Shown here: piece after piece, positions 33,775 to 43,999 of the stretch | How the letters are laid out: the number at the start of each line of letters is the position of its first letter | Numbering within the stretch: position 1 is the first letter of the stretch | NCBI GenBank assembly: GCA_001695595.3 | Contig: MBPM02000004.1 | Coordinates: forward strand, 310,001-374,000 | Length of the DNA: 64,000 bases | Origin: Plasmopara viticola | Taxonomy: Eukaryota > Oomycota > Peronosporomycetes > Peronosporales > Peronosporaceae | Reading direction: 5' to 3' | The notes under the pieces: generated by a model | The model's database searches: none | Seen by the model: the letters and a program-made list of their open reading frames with translations, nothing else | Told to the model about the DNA's origin: nothing | Made by a program: the position numbers and the translations under genes

Positions 33775-34355
33775 CATTTTTAGTACACACGCGCGCCACC
33801 ATGCCTAAAAGGTATGTGTCGCTTGTTTTATATTTTTCCTGTTTTTTCAGTGTACCAAATGCTGTCGAGCTTCAGAAGCTTCTTAATCATGTTGTATCCA
33901 TGGTACAAATTTTTACCAGCTACATTTCCGGCGGTTACACAAAACTTAAACAGCGAAAGACTCTGCGTGAATCTCAAGTTCATCCCAGTTGTCGAAAATT
34001 TGAACACTTGTGGCATGCATTCGATAATATTTCCATTTAGATAAGGTTTTTGGCCGTTTTTTTTTATCACCATGTCTCGACGCTCGTGTTTTAAATCCAT
34101 CAATCCTCCAAATAGTTTCGTGCAGCGAGTTTCCGTCGAAGATGTTTTTGACGCTGCGTGCGATGGCTTTGAGCTTTGCATTGACGGATGTGATAGACAC
34201 GATATGCGGTATGGATCAGCACGCTTGTTACGAATTATTTCCAGCCCAGCGTAGCTTCGCAAAGACCATTTTGTTCTCGAAAAGCTCGCTGTAGAGTAAC
34301 AATACAACGCTTTTGATGCAATAAAGCCTTGACAAGTAATTTGGTCGGTCGCCCA
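33775..34355 (-). pseudogene. Ankyrin gene copy 2, tail segment
   Basis: The minus strand matches copy 1 from about 5735 to 6325. The open frame 33828-34307 includes SVKNIFD-like, LFGG, WKYYRMHATSVQIFDNWDEL (in a second frame) and AGKNLYHGYNMIKKLLKL. It is embedded between copia-3 pieces on both sides. Its strand is opposite to the middle segment at 32425, so a second inversion affected this gene. Confidence 0.6.
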
Positions 34356-34359
34356 AAAT

Positions 34360-36890
34360 TTTTTTCAGGATATGTAGTAGCATACTTTCGGGCGAAAAAT
34401 AGTAAAATTCTCAATGCTCAAAGCACAGTGGAAAATCAATGGGGAGCCCGCATCAAGTGCTTCCAATCGGACAACCGAACGGAATTATTTAAAAGACGAT
34501 CACAGACTGTCGCAAGCAGTACAACCACGTACGATACCAACAATTATCAACAGAACGGAGTGGCAAAGCAAAAAAAACCGCACAATTGTGGAAAAGGCGA
34601 CACGTTATCTGGGTCTTGACTTACTGGCTAGCAGGGAAGGATGTATTGTAAGTATACCTACTAAAATGTTCTCCCAACACCGTGCATCCAGACACTACTC
34701 GTATGAGTCAGGACTCTGAGGTGAATTCTCGAGTGTATTGCCTTCGAGCGTTCGATTCAACACATACGAACGCGTTGATAGTGTTGAAAGAACGGAGTTC
34801 AAGGCTTATAGCTACAAGCGCATGTTCCTTGATTGTGCAGAGGACACCAAGGGGCATCATGTTTACATTTCGGAAAGCAACAAGGATCGATGCTACGGTC
34901 GGTAAACTTGGATGAGAGCAAAGTGGGTGGCACTGACGAAACGCTACGTAAGAACAAGAAAGGGTGATACACACGACAATGAAAGCGCACATTTCGGCTT
35001 GACAAAGCGCCATCAAGATTGACCCAATGGAATGTAAGGAAGAAGACGCTCCATTGAAATGGACGCGGTTGATCCCATGATAAGCCATTTAAGTATAATG
35101 GTAGTGTAACGTCCGTACTTGGTCCACCCTGAGCTGACTGAGCACACAGCACAAACAAAAGACATGCAGGAAGATTGACTTTATGTCAAGTTCCTACCAG
35201 AAATTTCAAGGAAGGCCAAGTAATCTTCCAAGGAAGACCAAATAATTTTCCAACGTAAAAAGAATAAAGTCGTGCGCACAAACTGATGCTGATGTTCAAG
35301 AACAAGTCAGGTACCTGAGAAAGCTTGGTAGAAAGCGACGGAATATCGCCTTCGGATAGTGCAAGAATTAATGAGGAGGAATATAGCCAAAGTTGATTTC
35401 GTCTACGCGGTAAGTTTCGGTTACATTCGGACTAGGTTCCCACATATGCGCAGGCAATGGCTAGTGACTGGGCAAAGAGTAGTGCGAAGGAATGAACGCC
35501 GAATTGCGATCAAATCACCCGAACAGGCCATGGACTCTTCTTTCACGAAGATCTATGAGACAAATGATTGGATTTTGTTGGGTCTATAAAAATACAGAAA
35601 TGTAGTGCGTTACAAAGTACGATATTAGCTAAGGGAATTCAATTAAAAGAACGGATTGGACAACTTCTAAACTTACTCTCCGGTTGTAAATGCCAAGTCG
35701 ATATGAGCTGCTGTATTGGCAATATGGCTACAAAATGAAGCAGCTGGACGTCGACACTGCCTTTCTCAACAGTACAATGTCGGATCGTGGTGACATGGTG
35801 GTTTCGATTGGCAGTAAAGCAGTTCGAGGGCTCGCGGGACAGCTGAATAAGGCTATATATTGGCTCAAGCGAGTTGCTAGTATTTTACACTATACGATTG
35901 ATCGTGGCTTTGAAGATATAATTTTAAGATGTGCGAAGCGGGACAATGCAGTCTATGTGAACAATCTGAAGCAAGGTTTTGTGCACGTATGCCTGTTTGT
36001 CGATGATATGATAATCGCAACCGAGACGATAAGTCAAGGGGGTGATAAAAAGCACTTAGAGATGGGGATGGACCACGACAGGACAGCTGCAGTACTAGTG
36101 ATTGAGTAATTCCCTACATTGACGACGTTGTTGATCACTTTGTTTAAAAGAGTGCCAACAACGTCGACAATTTATGTGCATTCGATCTCAAGATTTTGAC
36201 ATCGTAGTCACCGGGTACAGAAGTTGGACGCTAAGGGGAGCAATAGATCCATAAATTGGCTGTCTGCTGTATACAACAACGCACACTTGTCTGGACATTG
36301 CGTATGTTGTCATGCAGCCGTCTCGATTTTTCGAAATTTCCGGGCCACAATAATGAAACGCCCCGATTCATGTACTACGTTACTTGAAGTCAAACCTTCG
36401 CCTTTAGAATATCTACCAAGGTGAAGCAAGAAAGGTTGTAGTCAAAGCCTTTTTAAACACAAATTGGAACAGCAAAGCTGACGACCGTCAGGTGTCTGGT
36501 AAACAAATATAGCGCTCGAATTGTGTCTAAAATTGTGTGTAGAAGCAAAATATATTGCTCTCATCTTATGCACACAAAGAGAACTTTGGGCGCGTGCTTT
36601 GATTAAATTTTTGGGTCACAAAGAAGTAGGAGCTACGCAGGTGTAAAATTGTCAGCCAAGACGTGACGGCCTTGGTAAGAACGTGGGCCAGCACGCTCGT
36701 ACAAATCATTTGAGAATTACAAGCCACTCCACCCGTGAAATTGTGTAAAGACGGCATTTGAAACTTGACTACATCGGTACGAAGCGTTAATTGCAGACAT
36801 GCTGAAAAGCACCCAAGACTGAGATGCTTTAGCCTATGCGAGAAGCAACGAGTTTTAAGACCAAGCCCATGCACAAGCATGTACAACATT
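34360..36890 (+). pseudogene. copia-3 integrase, RT and RNase H, decayed
   Basis: The plus strand reads SGYVVAYFRAKNSKI (integrase core), QWGARIKCFQSDNRTE, and NNYQQNGVAKQKK near 34540-34575. RT pieces follow: GYKMKQLDVDTAFLNSTM near 35720-35780 and HVCLFVDDMIIATETISQGG (near 35985-36040, catalytic VDD kept). An RNase H end follows with LCTQRELWARALI near 36565-36610 and ARTNHLRI near 36695-36715. Multiple stops occur. No 3' LTR was found at the end. Confidence 0.75.
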
Positions 36891-37753
36891 AGCGTTCAGT
36901 GGGAGCGTTCGAATGGCAGTAGATTGGTGCCATCACAAGGACTTAGGTACACATTCGGACTTGCCTCATAGCTTCGGATATTAGTTGCGGTTTCAAAGGT
37001 ATATTTTCACTGGTCCCGATATAGCAGTTTGCGTTCTAAAGCCTCTGAAACGATCTAAAGGACAAGCTATAAGATAGCAATATAAGGGCCTTGAATATAT
37101 TTCTTCAACTCATTCACAGAATTGTGCACAAAATGTGCGCAGTTGTGGAGAACGTACGTGCTCTTATATATTATGTAGAATAAGTCAGCTTACTATGTGC
37201 TGATAATTGATACATTGTGTGCACCACCCCAAAACAAATTTGGAGGCAATGCTTATGTTTACACAATAGAAAATCGTTTCGAAGTATTTGAAAAAGAACA
37301 TCATTTCCTAGAGCGTTCAAATTCACGAAACTGTTGGTCGCGATGCTATTTTTCCAAATGGCTACAAACTGTGAATGTGGATTAAGCGTATCTATAGAGT
37401 GGGTTTTACTAACATCACCATCACGAAATAAGATGTTTATTTCGATAAGCAGTGGATCTGAAGTGACATCAGATCTGTTAAAAGTCATTTATACTTTGTA
37501 CTCATCGAGTCTTGTCTACTAGATGACCTACCTTCAAAACAATCCTCGACTTTACACAGCTAAAATTTCAGATATATCAACATAACTAACTCAAACTATT
37601 AGGCTACTTGCTACTCGGTATGCGATATGAAAATTGCGTAGAGCAGGACAGTATTAGATTGCTGCTGAATCCAACCGAGTTCCATTAAACGTGCTCAACT
37701 TCATATCTGCCGCTTTCAGTAATGCTAATGACATTTAGCGTGGAGCAAAAGAC
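36891..37753. other. Unassigned stretch before lectin 3
   Basis: No gene was recognised. The expected partner pseudogene S, present beside the other three lectins, was not found here. Confidence 0.4.
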
Positions 37754-37885
37754 ATGAATCGACTTAAGTACACCATTTTATTGATATTTGCAACACTATG
37801 CTGTCGACTACAATACGATGTTGTTCAGTTAGGTCTACGAGTACCCGGTCAAAGAGACATTGCTGTCACTGTTATATGCTTTTGA
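37754..37885 (+). CDS. Small open frame with a hydrophobic N-terminus
   Basis: 43 codons, starting MNRLKYTILLIFATLCCRLQ, which resembles a signal peptide, followed by a short polar tail with PGQRD. It lies 180 bases from the end of lectin 3, in the tail-to-tail position that the S pseudogenes occupy elsewhere, but shows no similarity to them. A frame this short can occur by chance and there is no further support. Confidence 0.2.
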   Translation: MNRLKYTILLIFATLCCRLQYDVVQLGLRVPGQRDIAVTVICF

Positions 37886-38043
37886 CTTTTACAAGAGACT
37901 TGACTTAGCAACTGTTTCGGTAGTAGACAATCGAGTTGTGTTCGCCTGTCAAGCAACTTAGAGCTAGATAGCCTATTAAACATTCACGTATATCTCACCC
38001 CTATATTTTGTTCATCCATCGTCACGCTTAGTTTGAAAAGAGG

Positions 38044-38060
38044 CGTAGCCACAGGCTACG
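38044..38060 (-). terminator. Hairpin just after the lectin 3 stop codon
   Basis: CGTAGCC and GGCTACG form a perfect 7-base stem with a 3-base loop, starting four bases after the stop. A 5-base version is kept in lectin 4. A role in 3'-end formation or mRNA stability is possible but not shown. Confidence 0.35.
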
Positions 38061-38064
38061 GACG

Positions 38065-38610
38065 TTAAATTGGTGTCCACAAACCACCGAGCGCATCAAC
38101 TTCTTCTCCACTGCGCCCGACAAATCCAGCAAGTTTATGTCCTTTTGGAGGTGCACAGCTGAAGAAATTGGAGGCGGATCTCTTATGTTTGCCGGCTTCA
38201 TAGACATCACCTTTTTGGTTGTAGAGCTTGATGAAACCAATGCGAGCTTCAAACGTATACATGTTCGCGATGTGTACCTCATACGAAACAATATACTCGT
38301 CTGAAGCAAGAGGGTGCACAATACAACCTTTATCCGAGCCGTGAAATGAATCTTTACTCTCATTCGTCTTCGACACGATCGTAACGCCAATGCCATCCAG
38401 ACGCTCAACACCGCAAAGCTTGATCGCCGTCAAAGTTTGCCCAGCGCTAATAACATTCGTGTCTTCAAAAGCTACGCCCCTAGACCCGCCAGCGGTTTCG
38501 CAAACTAAAAGGTTTTTGTGAAATTTTTTTACTTGAGCTTTTATGGGCACAGGGTCACCTTGGCCTCGAACAAGCGCAAGCATTGTCAAAACGAGAAAAA
38601 AGACCTTCAT
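38065..38610 (-). CDS. Secreted jacalin-related lectin 3
   Basis: 181 residues from the Met that starts the shared signal peptide (MKVFFLVLTMLALVRGQGD). The frame is open 28 codons further upstream, but this includes the promoter box and is not used. The linker is short (DPVPIKAQVKKFHKN), without the Gly-rich run of lectins 1 and 2. The domain reads CETAGGSRGVAFEDTN, GQTLTAIKLCGVERLDGIG, SDEYIVSYEVHIANMY, ARIGFIKLYNQKGDVYEAG and GFVGRSGEEVDALGGLW. The G-E-E-V-D motif is intact, but the N-terminal GGPGG is GGSRG. Four Cys are conserved. It is colinear without gaps with lectin 4. A sequon (NES) occurs near residue 83. The function is inferred from the family: extracellular glycan binding. Confidence 0.9.
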   Translation of the reverse strand: MKVFFLVLTMLALVRGQGDPVPIKAQVKKFHKNLLVCETAGGSRGVAFEDTNVISAGQTLTAIKLCGVERLDGIGVTIVSKTNESKDSFHGSDKGCIVHPLASDEYIVSYEVHIANMYTFEARIGFIKLYNQKGDVYEAGKHKRSASNFFSCAPPKGHKLAGFVGRSGEEVDALGGLWTPI

Positions 38611-38648
38611 CGAAGAGATCGGGTCGCTAAAAGAAAGAATGTTTGAAG

Positions 38649-38682
38649 ATGACTCGTCATAAGACAAGTGCCTGAACGCTGT
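38649..38682 (-). promoter_or_regulatory. Conserved promoter box of lectin 3
   Basis: On the coding strand GCGTTCAGGCACTTG is followed by GACGAGTCATC, 39-72 bases before the ATG. It matches lectin 4 closely and the core of lectins 1 and 2. Confidence 0.55.
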
Positions 38683-38699
38683 GTTGAAAGTCACTAATA

Positions 38700-39030
38700 T
38701 AGAGTTGGTAACAACGTCGTGAATAGTGAATGAGGATCAATTTTGGCGTAAGTAATTCCCTTTGGTAGCGTACAATACCCCCCCCTTTCTTCCAAATTTT
38801 TGCCTATTGGACTAGCCCGCTCATATGTTTTTTGTATGTATGACGTCGTCACACGGAGAGAGGAAAGACGGGTCCAGAGTTGGTAACAACGTCGTGAATT
38901 GTGAATGAGGATCAATTTCGGCGTGAGTAATCCCCTTTGTTGTTTTGCATTCTAGCGTCCAATACCCCCCCCCCTCTTTCCAAATTACATACATACATGT
39001 ATGTATGACGAGTGGAAAGACGACTTCAGA
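38700..39030. repeat. Tandem duplication upstream of lectin 3
   Basis: A segment starting AGAGTTGGTAACAACGTCGT occurs at 38700 and again at 38877. Each contains GTGAATGAGGATCAATTT, a GTAATCCC-like block and a C-rich run. The corresponding region of lectin 4 (57001-57175) has a single copy. The duplication therefore arose after the two genes separated. A TACATACATACATGTATGTATG tract ends the second copy. Confidence 0.8.
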
Positions 39031-39155
39031 CTTGTACAGTGTAACATGGCACAAAAGGGATACGAAAAAAAAACACATTATCCATACCGGCTCGAGCGAT
39101 ACCTATCAACCCAGCACCAAATTTTTAGTTCAAAATATGTACGTCGTGTAATGTA

Positions 39156-40262
39156 ATGTATTACGTTATCGCGTTGCCAAGTTATGCACGTGCTAGGCTC
39201 AGTCTGGCTAGTCCACGGCATAGAGTGGTGTCCGCATACGTCGGGTCTCGTTCGGCGGGCAGTGCAGTCAGCACCGAGGTCGTGAGGGTCTTCCATTTCT
39301 TTCGGTCTTGTGCAAGGGTACGTACCACTTCGAAATCTTGTGCTATCCGGAGTCGAGAGCCGGAGCCACGGGAAACAAGGTTGTGGTCGAGTGTTGAGGG
39401 GAGCGTGGTGCGGGAACGGCCGCGCCATTTTGCTGCGGTGGAGAAGAAGTAGGCACGCATCTGGAGGCTAGCTGGAATGTCGGGATTGCGGCGAAGTACA
39501 TGGCCAAACAGGCGCCAGCGAGCTTGTGTCAGTCGTAGTCTCAGCGGCCGCTCGTCACAGATTGCATTCGAAATGTGTCGGGGGTAGCATTAGCCAAGAG
39601 CGTAGCGAAGCTGGCGGCGATGGAAACTCTCGAGGCCGTAGAGCTCTGACTTGGTAAGAGCCCAGGTGGCGCAGTTGTACAGCAGAATTAGTAGAACGTA
39701 GGTGTTGTACAGTCGAATGTGGGTTTTGGGTGAGCTGAGCGTGGGGCGGAGCCAGACGGACTAGAGGCGGTGGATCGCGAGGGTGGCCAGGGACTTGCGT
39801 CGGGATAGATCTTTTATATCGCCGAGGAATGTTCCGAGCTTCTTAGTGTGGCGCCAGGTTTCTTCTCGGGATCGGGCGTGTCGAGTGGCGCCCGACGGGT
39901 TGCAGTTGCGGCGGATTTCGGTGACTTCGATCTTGGCTTCGTTTTCTTTTTTTTCTTCAGAGTAAGAAGGAAGTCATCAATGCGGTGCTCACCTCTATCG
40001 TAGATCTTGGTTTCTCGGAGGCCAAGGATATCGACGCGGTAGCGCCGGAGATCTTCGGGAAGTGTTTCGTGCTTCTTGCGCTTCGAACCTAGAGAATTCA
40101 CATTAAAGGAGCCAATCCGGATGCGGTTGGCGCGGTTAAGGGCGTGGAAGGTGGTTTGGCCTGGTGCTGGAGACCGCCGCGTCGAGGGTGAGACTCGTTA
40201 GAGACCTGCAGATGCTCGAGAGCACCTGCCCGAAGCGCGCGAGCATTTAGCCCCCGCGCTTG
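39156..40262 (-). mobile_element. LINE (non-LTR retrotransposon), internally deleted
   Basis: The minus strand begins with the endonuclease domain: IRIGSFNVNSLGSKRKKHE and YRVDILGLRETKIYD (40110-39985), the N-terminus of an EEP-type LINE endonuclease. A Lys-rich run near 39955 marks a sudden change to the C-terminal part of a LINE reverse transcriptase: KKLGTFLGDIKDLSRRKSLA, IRLYNTYVLLILLYNCATWA, FHRRQLRYALG and RWRLFGHVLRRNPDIPASL. The RT catalytic core and the rest of the endonuclease are missing, so a deletion joined the two ends. One TAG lies in the RT part. The sequence is GC-richer than its surroundings. No target duplication was defined. Confidence 0.82.
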
Positions 40263-41032
40263 GAAGGAGGGCGTCACCCCAACCTTGTTATTTAATGTCC
40301 ATCAATGAGCGCGCTGCAAATCGCTAAATCGGGTCATTCTGCGGCCGTGAAGCAAATTAAAGACATAGATGCTCTTTGAGGTCGTAAGAAATCACGGCAA
40401 GAGACTCTGTGCAAAGTTTTGTGACAATCTTTTTTTTAGCCCTTGATACCGAATTATTTGTTTCAAGCAACTCACGCAAGTTAGTTTGGTTTTGCAATTT
40501 GGTCTTGAACAGATGAAATTCACATTCTCGGTATCGGTAAAAGCGCCACCTATTGATCCAGCACCAAGATTCTCTGTGATGCAAAGAAGGCACGTCTTGA
40601 GTTAAACGTACAAGCCGCTTTTCTGCGTAACAAGAAAGATGATACTGCTTTAACTTTGAGACGATTATCAGAGCCGCTGTGCACGAAGATGGAAGCAAAA
40701 CGTTTTAGCGAGGGTCGCTAAAGAGACGCTTTACAGCACAACGATGCCGCCAAGGCTGAATTATTGCATAATTCGGCCAAGGCGACACTTTACTTTGCAA
40801 GTACTCCAAAAGTTGAGGCCGTTCATTCGAGGACTGCGCTGACGTTGTAGATACTTTTCATCAGAGATGGTCACCAAATTTGACATGACCACACTTCACG
40901 CCGCTTAAACTAAGAGCACGCGGATTACGGGAAGAGATAATCCATAGTTTTTATTTACGTTCGCAAAAGAAGTGTTCACGAGAGACCGTTGTTGCAGACC
41001 ATAGGTTGCGGGACGGAGGTAAGGTGGTAGTC
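40263..41032. repeat. Lectin-upstream flank and repeat R1, interrupted by the LINE and copia-2
   Basis: GAGCCGCTGTGCACGAAGATGG (near 40670) matches 57355-57375 upstream of lectin 4. From about 40860 the sequence is R1 (ATGGTCACC, TGCAGACCATAGGTTGC) and continues, after copia-2, at 45435. The antisense open frame 40357-40698 is not conserved. Confidence 0.5.
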
Positions 41033-41189
41033 TTTTGAGTAGAAACTAAAAACAGAATTGAATATATTTATCTAGACCAATGAACGCCTACCATATGTAA
41101 CTACTAACTGTGACGTACCTGTAAATATATTGATGACATCTGCCTGTTTAACGTGCATTCAGAGGTGCAGTTTAAACACTTCCACTCAC

Positions 41190-41892
41190 CGCTTATGCTG
41201 TGTGTCCTTTGTTGCTGACTTGGTCTTGATTCCGGAGGCTTCGCGCAAATACTTCAGTATCTTGGTTACATCTGCCTTCGTCAGCATATCTGCAAGCTAA
41301 CTCTTCGTGTCAATATATTCGATCTTCAACAGTCTTTTTCACACGATCTCACGAATAAGTGGTGCTTGATGTCCACATGCATCGTCCTAGCATGGTATCC
41401 GGCGTAATTGGCCAACGCAATAGCACCTTGGTTGGCTTCCCAAACCTGTGTGGCTTCAACTTGCTCGTGACCCAGGTCCTTTAGCATTACCCGCGTCCAA
41501 AGATTATCTTGTGTGCATAAATTCAAAGCCATATACTCAGCTTCCGCTGAGCTCAGCGCAACTGTCCGCTGGTACTTTGACTTGAATACCACTGGTGCGC
41601 TTGCAATCATCACCATAGTTCCCGAGACCGAGCGTCAGTCATCCGTGTTGCTGCCCCAATCTGCATCCGAGTATGCTTCGACCGCAACTCTTCCACTTCC
41701 TCGGTAGACGATACCGATTTGACGCGTGGTCTTTAGATACCGTACTATTCGAATTGCTGCGCTCCAATGTTGTGATCCTGGGTTTTCCAGAAAACGTGAT
41801 AGCGGTGTCAACACGTAAGCAATATCAGGCCGAGTGCATGTCGTTATGTACAGCACGCATCCAATCAAAGAGCGATAAGGCTTGGATCGCAT
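41190..41892 (-). pseudogene. copia-2 RNase H
   Basis: The minus strand reads RPDIAYVLTPLSRFLENPGS, YSDADWGSNTDD, a stop, then ALSSAEAEYMALNLCTQD, WEANQGAIALANYAG and ARTMHVDIKHHL. A frameshift follows near 41335 and the C-terminus is decayed. It is otherwise colinear with copia-1. Confidence 0.85.
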
Positions 41893-41989
41893 TGTCGACC
41901 GTCCCTCTTCCGTTGTGAGTGACCGCTTTGACGACAGCTTTCATCCTGATACGCACGGGTTTTCAACACTCTTGGCATCTTGTTGACTG

Positions 41990-42933
41990 AATCGCTTGAC
42001 CACGTCGTCGATGTAGCGAGTCTATTTGATCATCAATATTCCAGCTGACCTGTCGTGATCAATATCCATACCCAAAATAAATTCCGCCTTACCCAGCTCC
42101 TTTATCTGGAACGCATTTTTGAGTAATTCCTTTACTTGATTTAGTTCGTTGCTAGTTCTTGCTGCGATAAATGTTCCATCCACATATAGTTCAACGTAAG
42201 CAAAACCTTCTTTAGTGCTCTTGACATAAACACATTGATCTGCTCCGCAACTCTTAAAGCCATTCCTGACGAAGACGCGATGTATTGTCTTGTTCCAGGC
42301 ACTTGCTGCTTGCTTCAGTCCGTAAAAAAAACTTTGTTTAGTTGACATATGTATCCCTAAAGCATTGTCGACACCAAGCGTCCGTCAACACGCTATTAAA
42401 AAAAAAGTGTCGACGTCCAGCTGTTCCATTTGATAGTCGCATTCAGCACATACCGCGAGAACTTTTCGGATCGAATTTATGTCGGCAACCGGGGAATACG
42501 TCTCGAGAAAGTCAACGCCATATTTCTGCTTGAAACCTTTCGCAACCAGTCGTGCTTTGTATCGCACGATAGCGCCATTCTGATCACGCTTCTTGGCAAA
42601 TACCCATCGTGATAGAATTGTGCGGCCAATCTTCCCTCGTGGCTGCAATGTCCACGTTTTATTCTCTTCGTGAGAGCGAAGCTCAGCATCCGTTGCTTCA
42701 CGCCATTTCGTTGCATCTTCGCTTGCCATTGCTTGAGTATAAGTAGTCGGTGAGTCCGTAATATCATCAATATTCACGGCGTAGGCAAGAAAGGCTTCCG
42801 CAATTAGTCCATCTTCGTCAATCCTTGCACGCTTTGGAGTCGGTGGGCCCTCACTGCTTTTTGTTGACTCTCCACCATCGGAGCCGTCTCTTAGCATTAG
42901 CACGGGCTCACGTCTTATTCGTGTTCGCTCCAC
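41990..42933 (-). pseudogene. copia-2 reverse transcriptase
   Basis: The first part (42933-42385) has ENKTWTLQPRGKIGRTILSR, YKARLVAKGFKQKYGVDFLE and QMEQLDVDTFFL. After a frameshift, the second (42348-42022) has FYGLKQAASAWNKTIHRVF and the palm motif LYVDGTFIAARTS. The second catalytic Asp of YVDD is Gly, which would abolish polymerisation even without the frameshift. Confidence 0.86.
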
Positions 42934-42999
42934 TTCAGGCCGAAAACCAAACGATCTTCTTGTTGCACTTAAATCGGTTGATTGTTCTCCGTTAGCTCA

Positions 43000-43995
43000 A
43001 GCCTGTTTCAAACAGGGCTCTCAGAAAGCATTAGCCTCTGTACAACGGCGCCTGGCGTACTATCAACATCATCCATATCAATATCCTCGACTGCCTCTTC
43101 GACAGCTCGCATGGGATCGTCTGGAACTGACTGTCGATCCACTTGATGTTAAACATTGACTCCATCACCATCCTTATTACTTGAACAATTGGTTCCGGCT
43201 TAAGCTTTTGCGTGTCGTAGATGCCGCCCACCTCACACTCATCCAACTTCATAGAGCGGGTCACTTTAATCTTCGCATTCTCCAAGTCAAACACGCGATA
43301 GCCCTTGACATTCTCTGCATAGCCAAAAACCATACAGTTGAAGCTCTTGGGTTCCAGTTTGGTCCGTTTCACATCGTCAATATGAGCGTAGCCTTGCGAA
43401 CAAAATACGCGGAGGTGATCCATTTGAGGCTTCATCTGGGTGAAAGCTAGCTCGTACGGCGGGATGTCAGGATAGACCGTATTGCTGAAGCGATTAATTA
43501 GATATTCTGCTGTATCTACCGCTTCCGCCCACCAGTCCATTGAAATGCTCTTGTAGTGTAGCATGCTGCGAGCTTTCTCAATAATAGTCCTGTTCATACG
43601 CTACGCCACTCCGTTCTGGTAAGGGCTGTATGGAACGAAGCGCTGGTTTATAATGCCGTTCTCTTGACACAATCCAGCTACTTTCTTGTTTACAACCTTG
43701 GTTTCATTGTTTGATCGCAAACGCCTCAGTCGTGCACCCCACTGGTTTTCGTATAATGTCAGGAACTTTTTGAACTTGCCAGCCACTTCAATCTTGCTCT
43801 TGATCGAAAAAAGTGCAACATATCGTGGAATTTATCCACAAACGTGAGAATATTTTTGGCACTACCCTTCGAGATAGCTCTCATTGCCCTATGACATCTG
43901 TGTGAACACGCTCCAACACACGTGTCGTCTTTGTCATTAAACGAAACGGAAACACCGTGACCGTCTGCTTGCCCTTCAAACACCCGGCACACAAT
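43000..43995 (-). pseudogene. copia-2 integrase
   Basis: Core pieces are FVDKFHDMLHFFRSRARLKW, NQWGARLRRLRSNNETKV (the usual SDNGTE has lost its Asp) and YSPYQNGVA, then a TAG. The C-terminal part is open from 43597 (EKARSMLHYKSISMDWWAEA, MKPQMDHLRVFCSQGYAHID, VTRSMKLDECEVGG). Confidence 0.84.
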
Positions 43996-43999
43996 ATCT

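Noticed and set aside
35359..35589. Apparent separate gene with RRNIAKVDFVYAV
   Set aside because: It is the decayed copia-3 linker and RT start; a RRQWLVTGQ-like piece also occurs in a shifted frame of copia-1.
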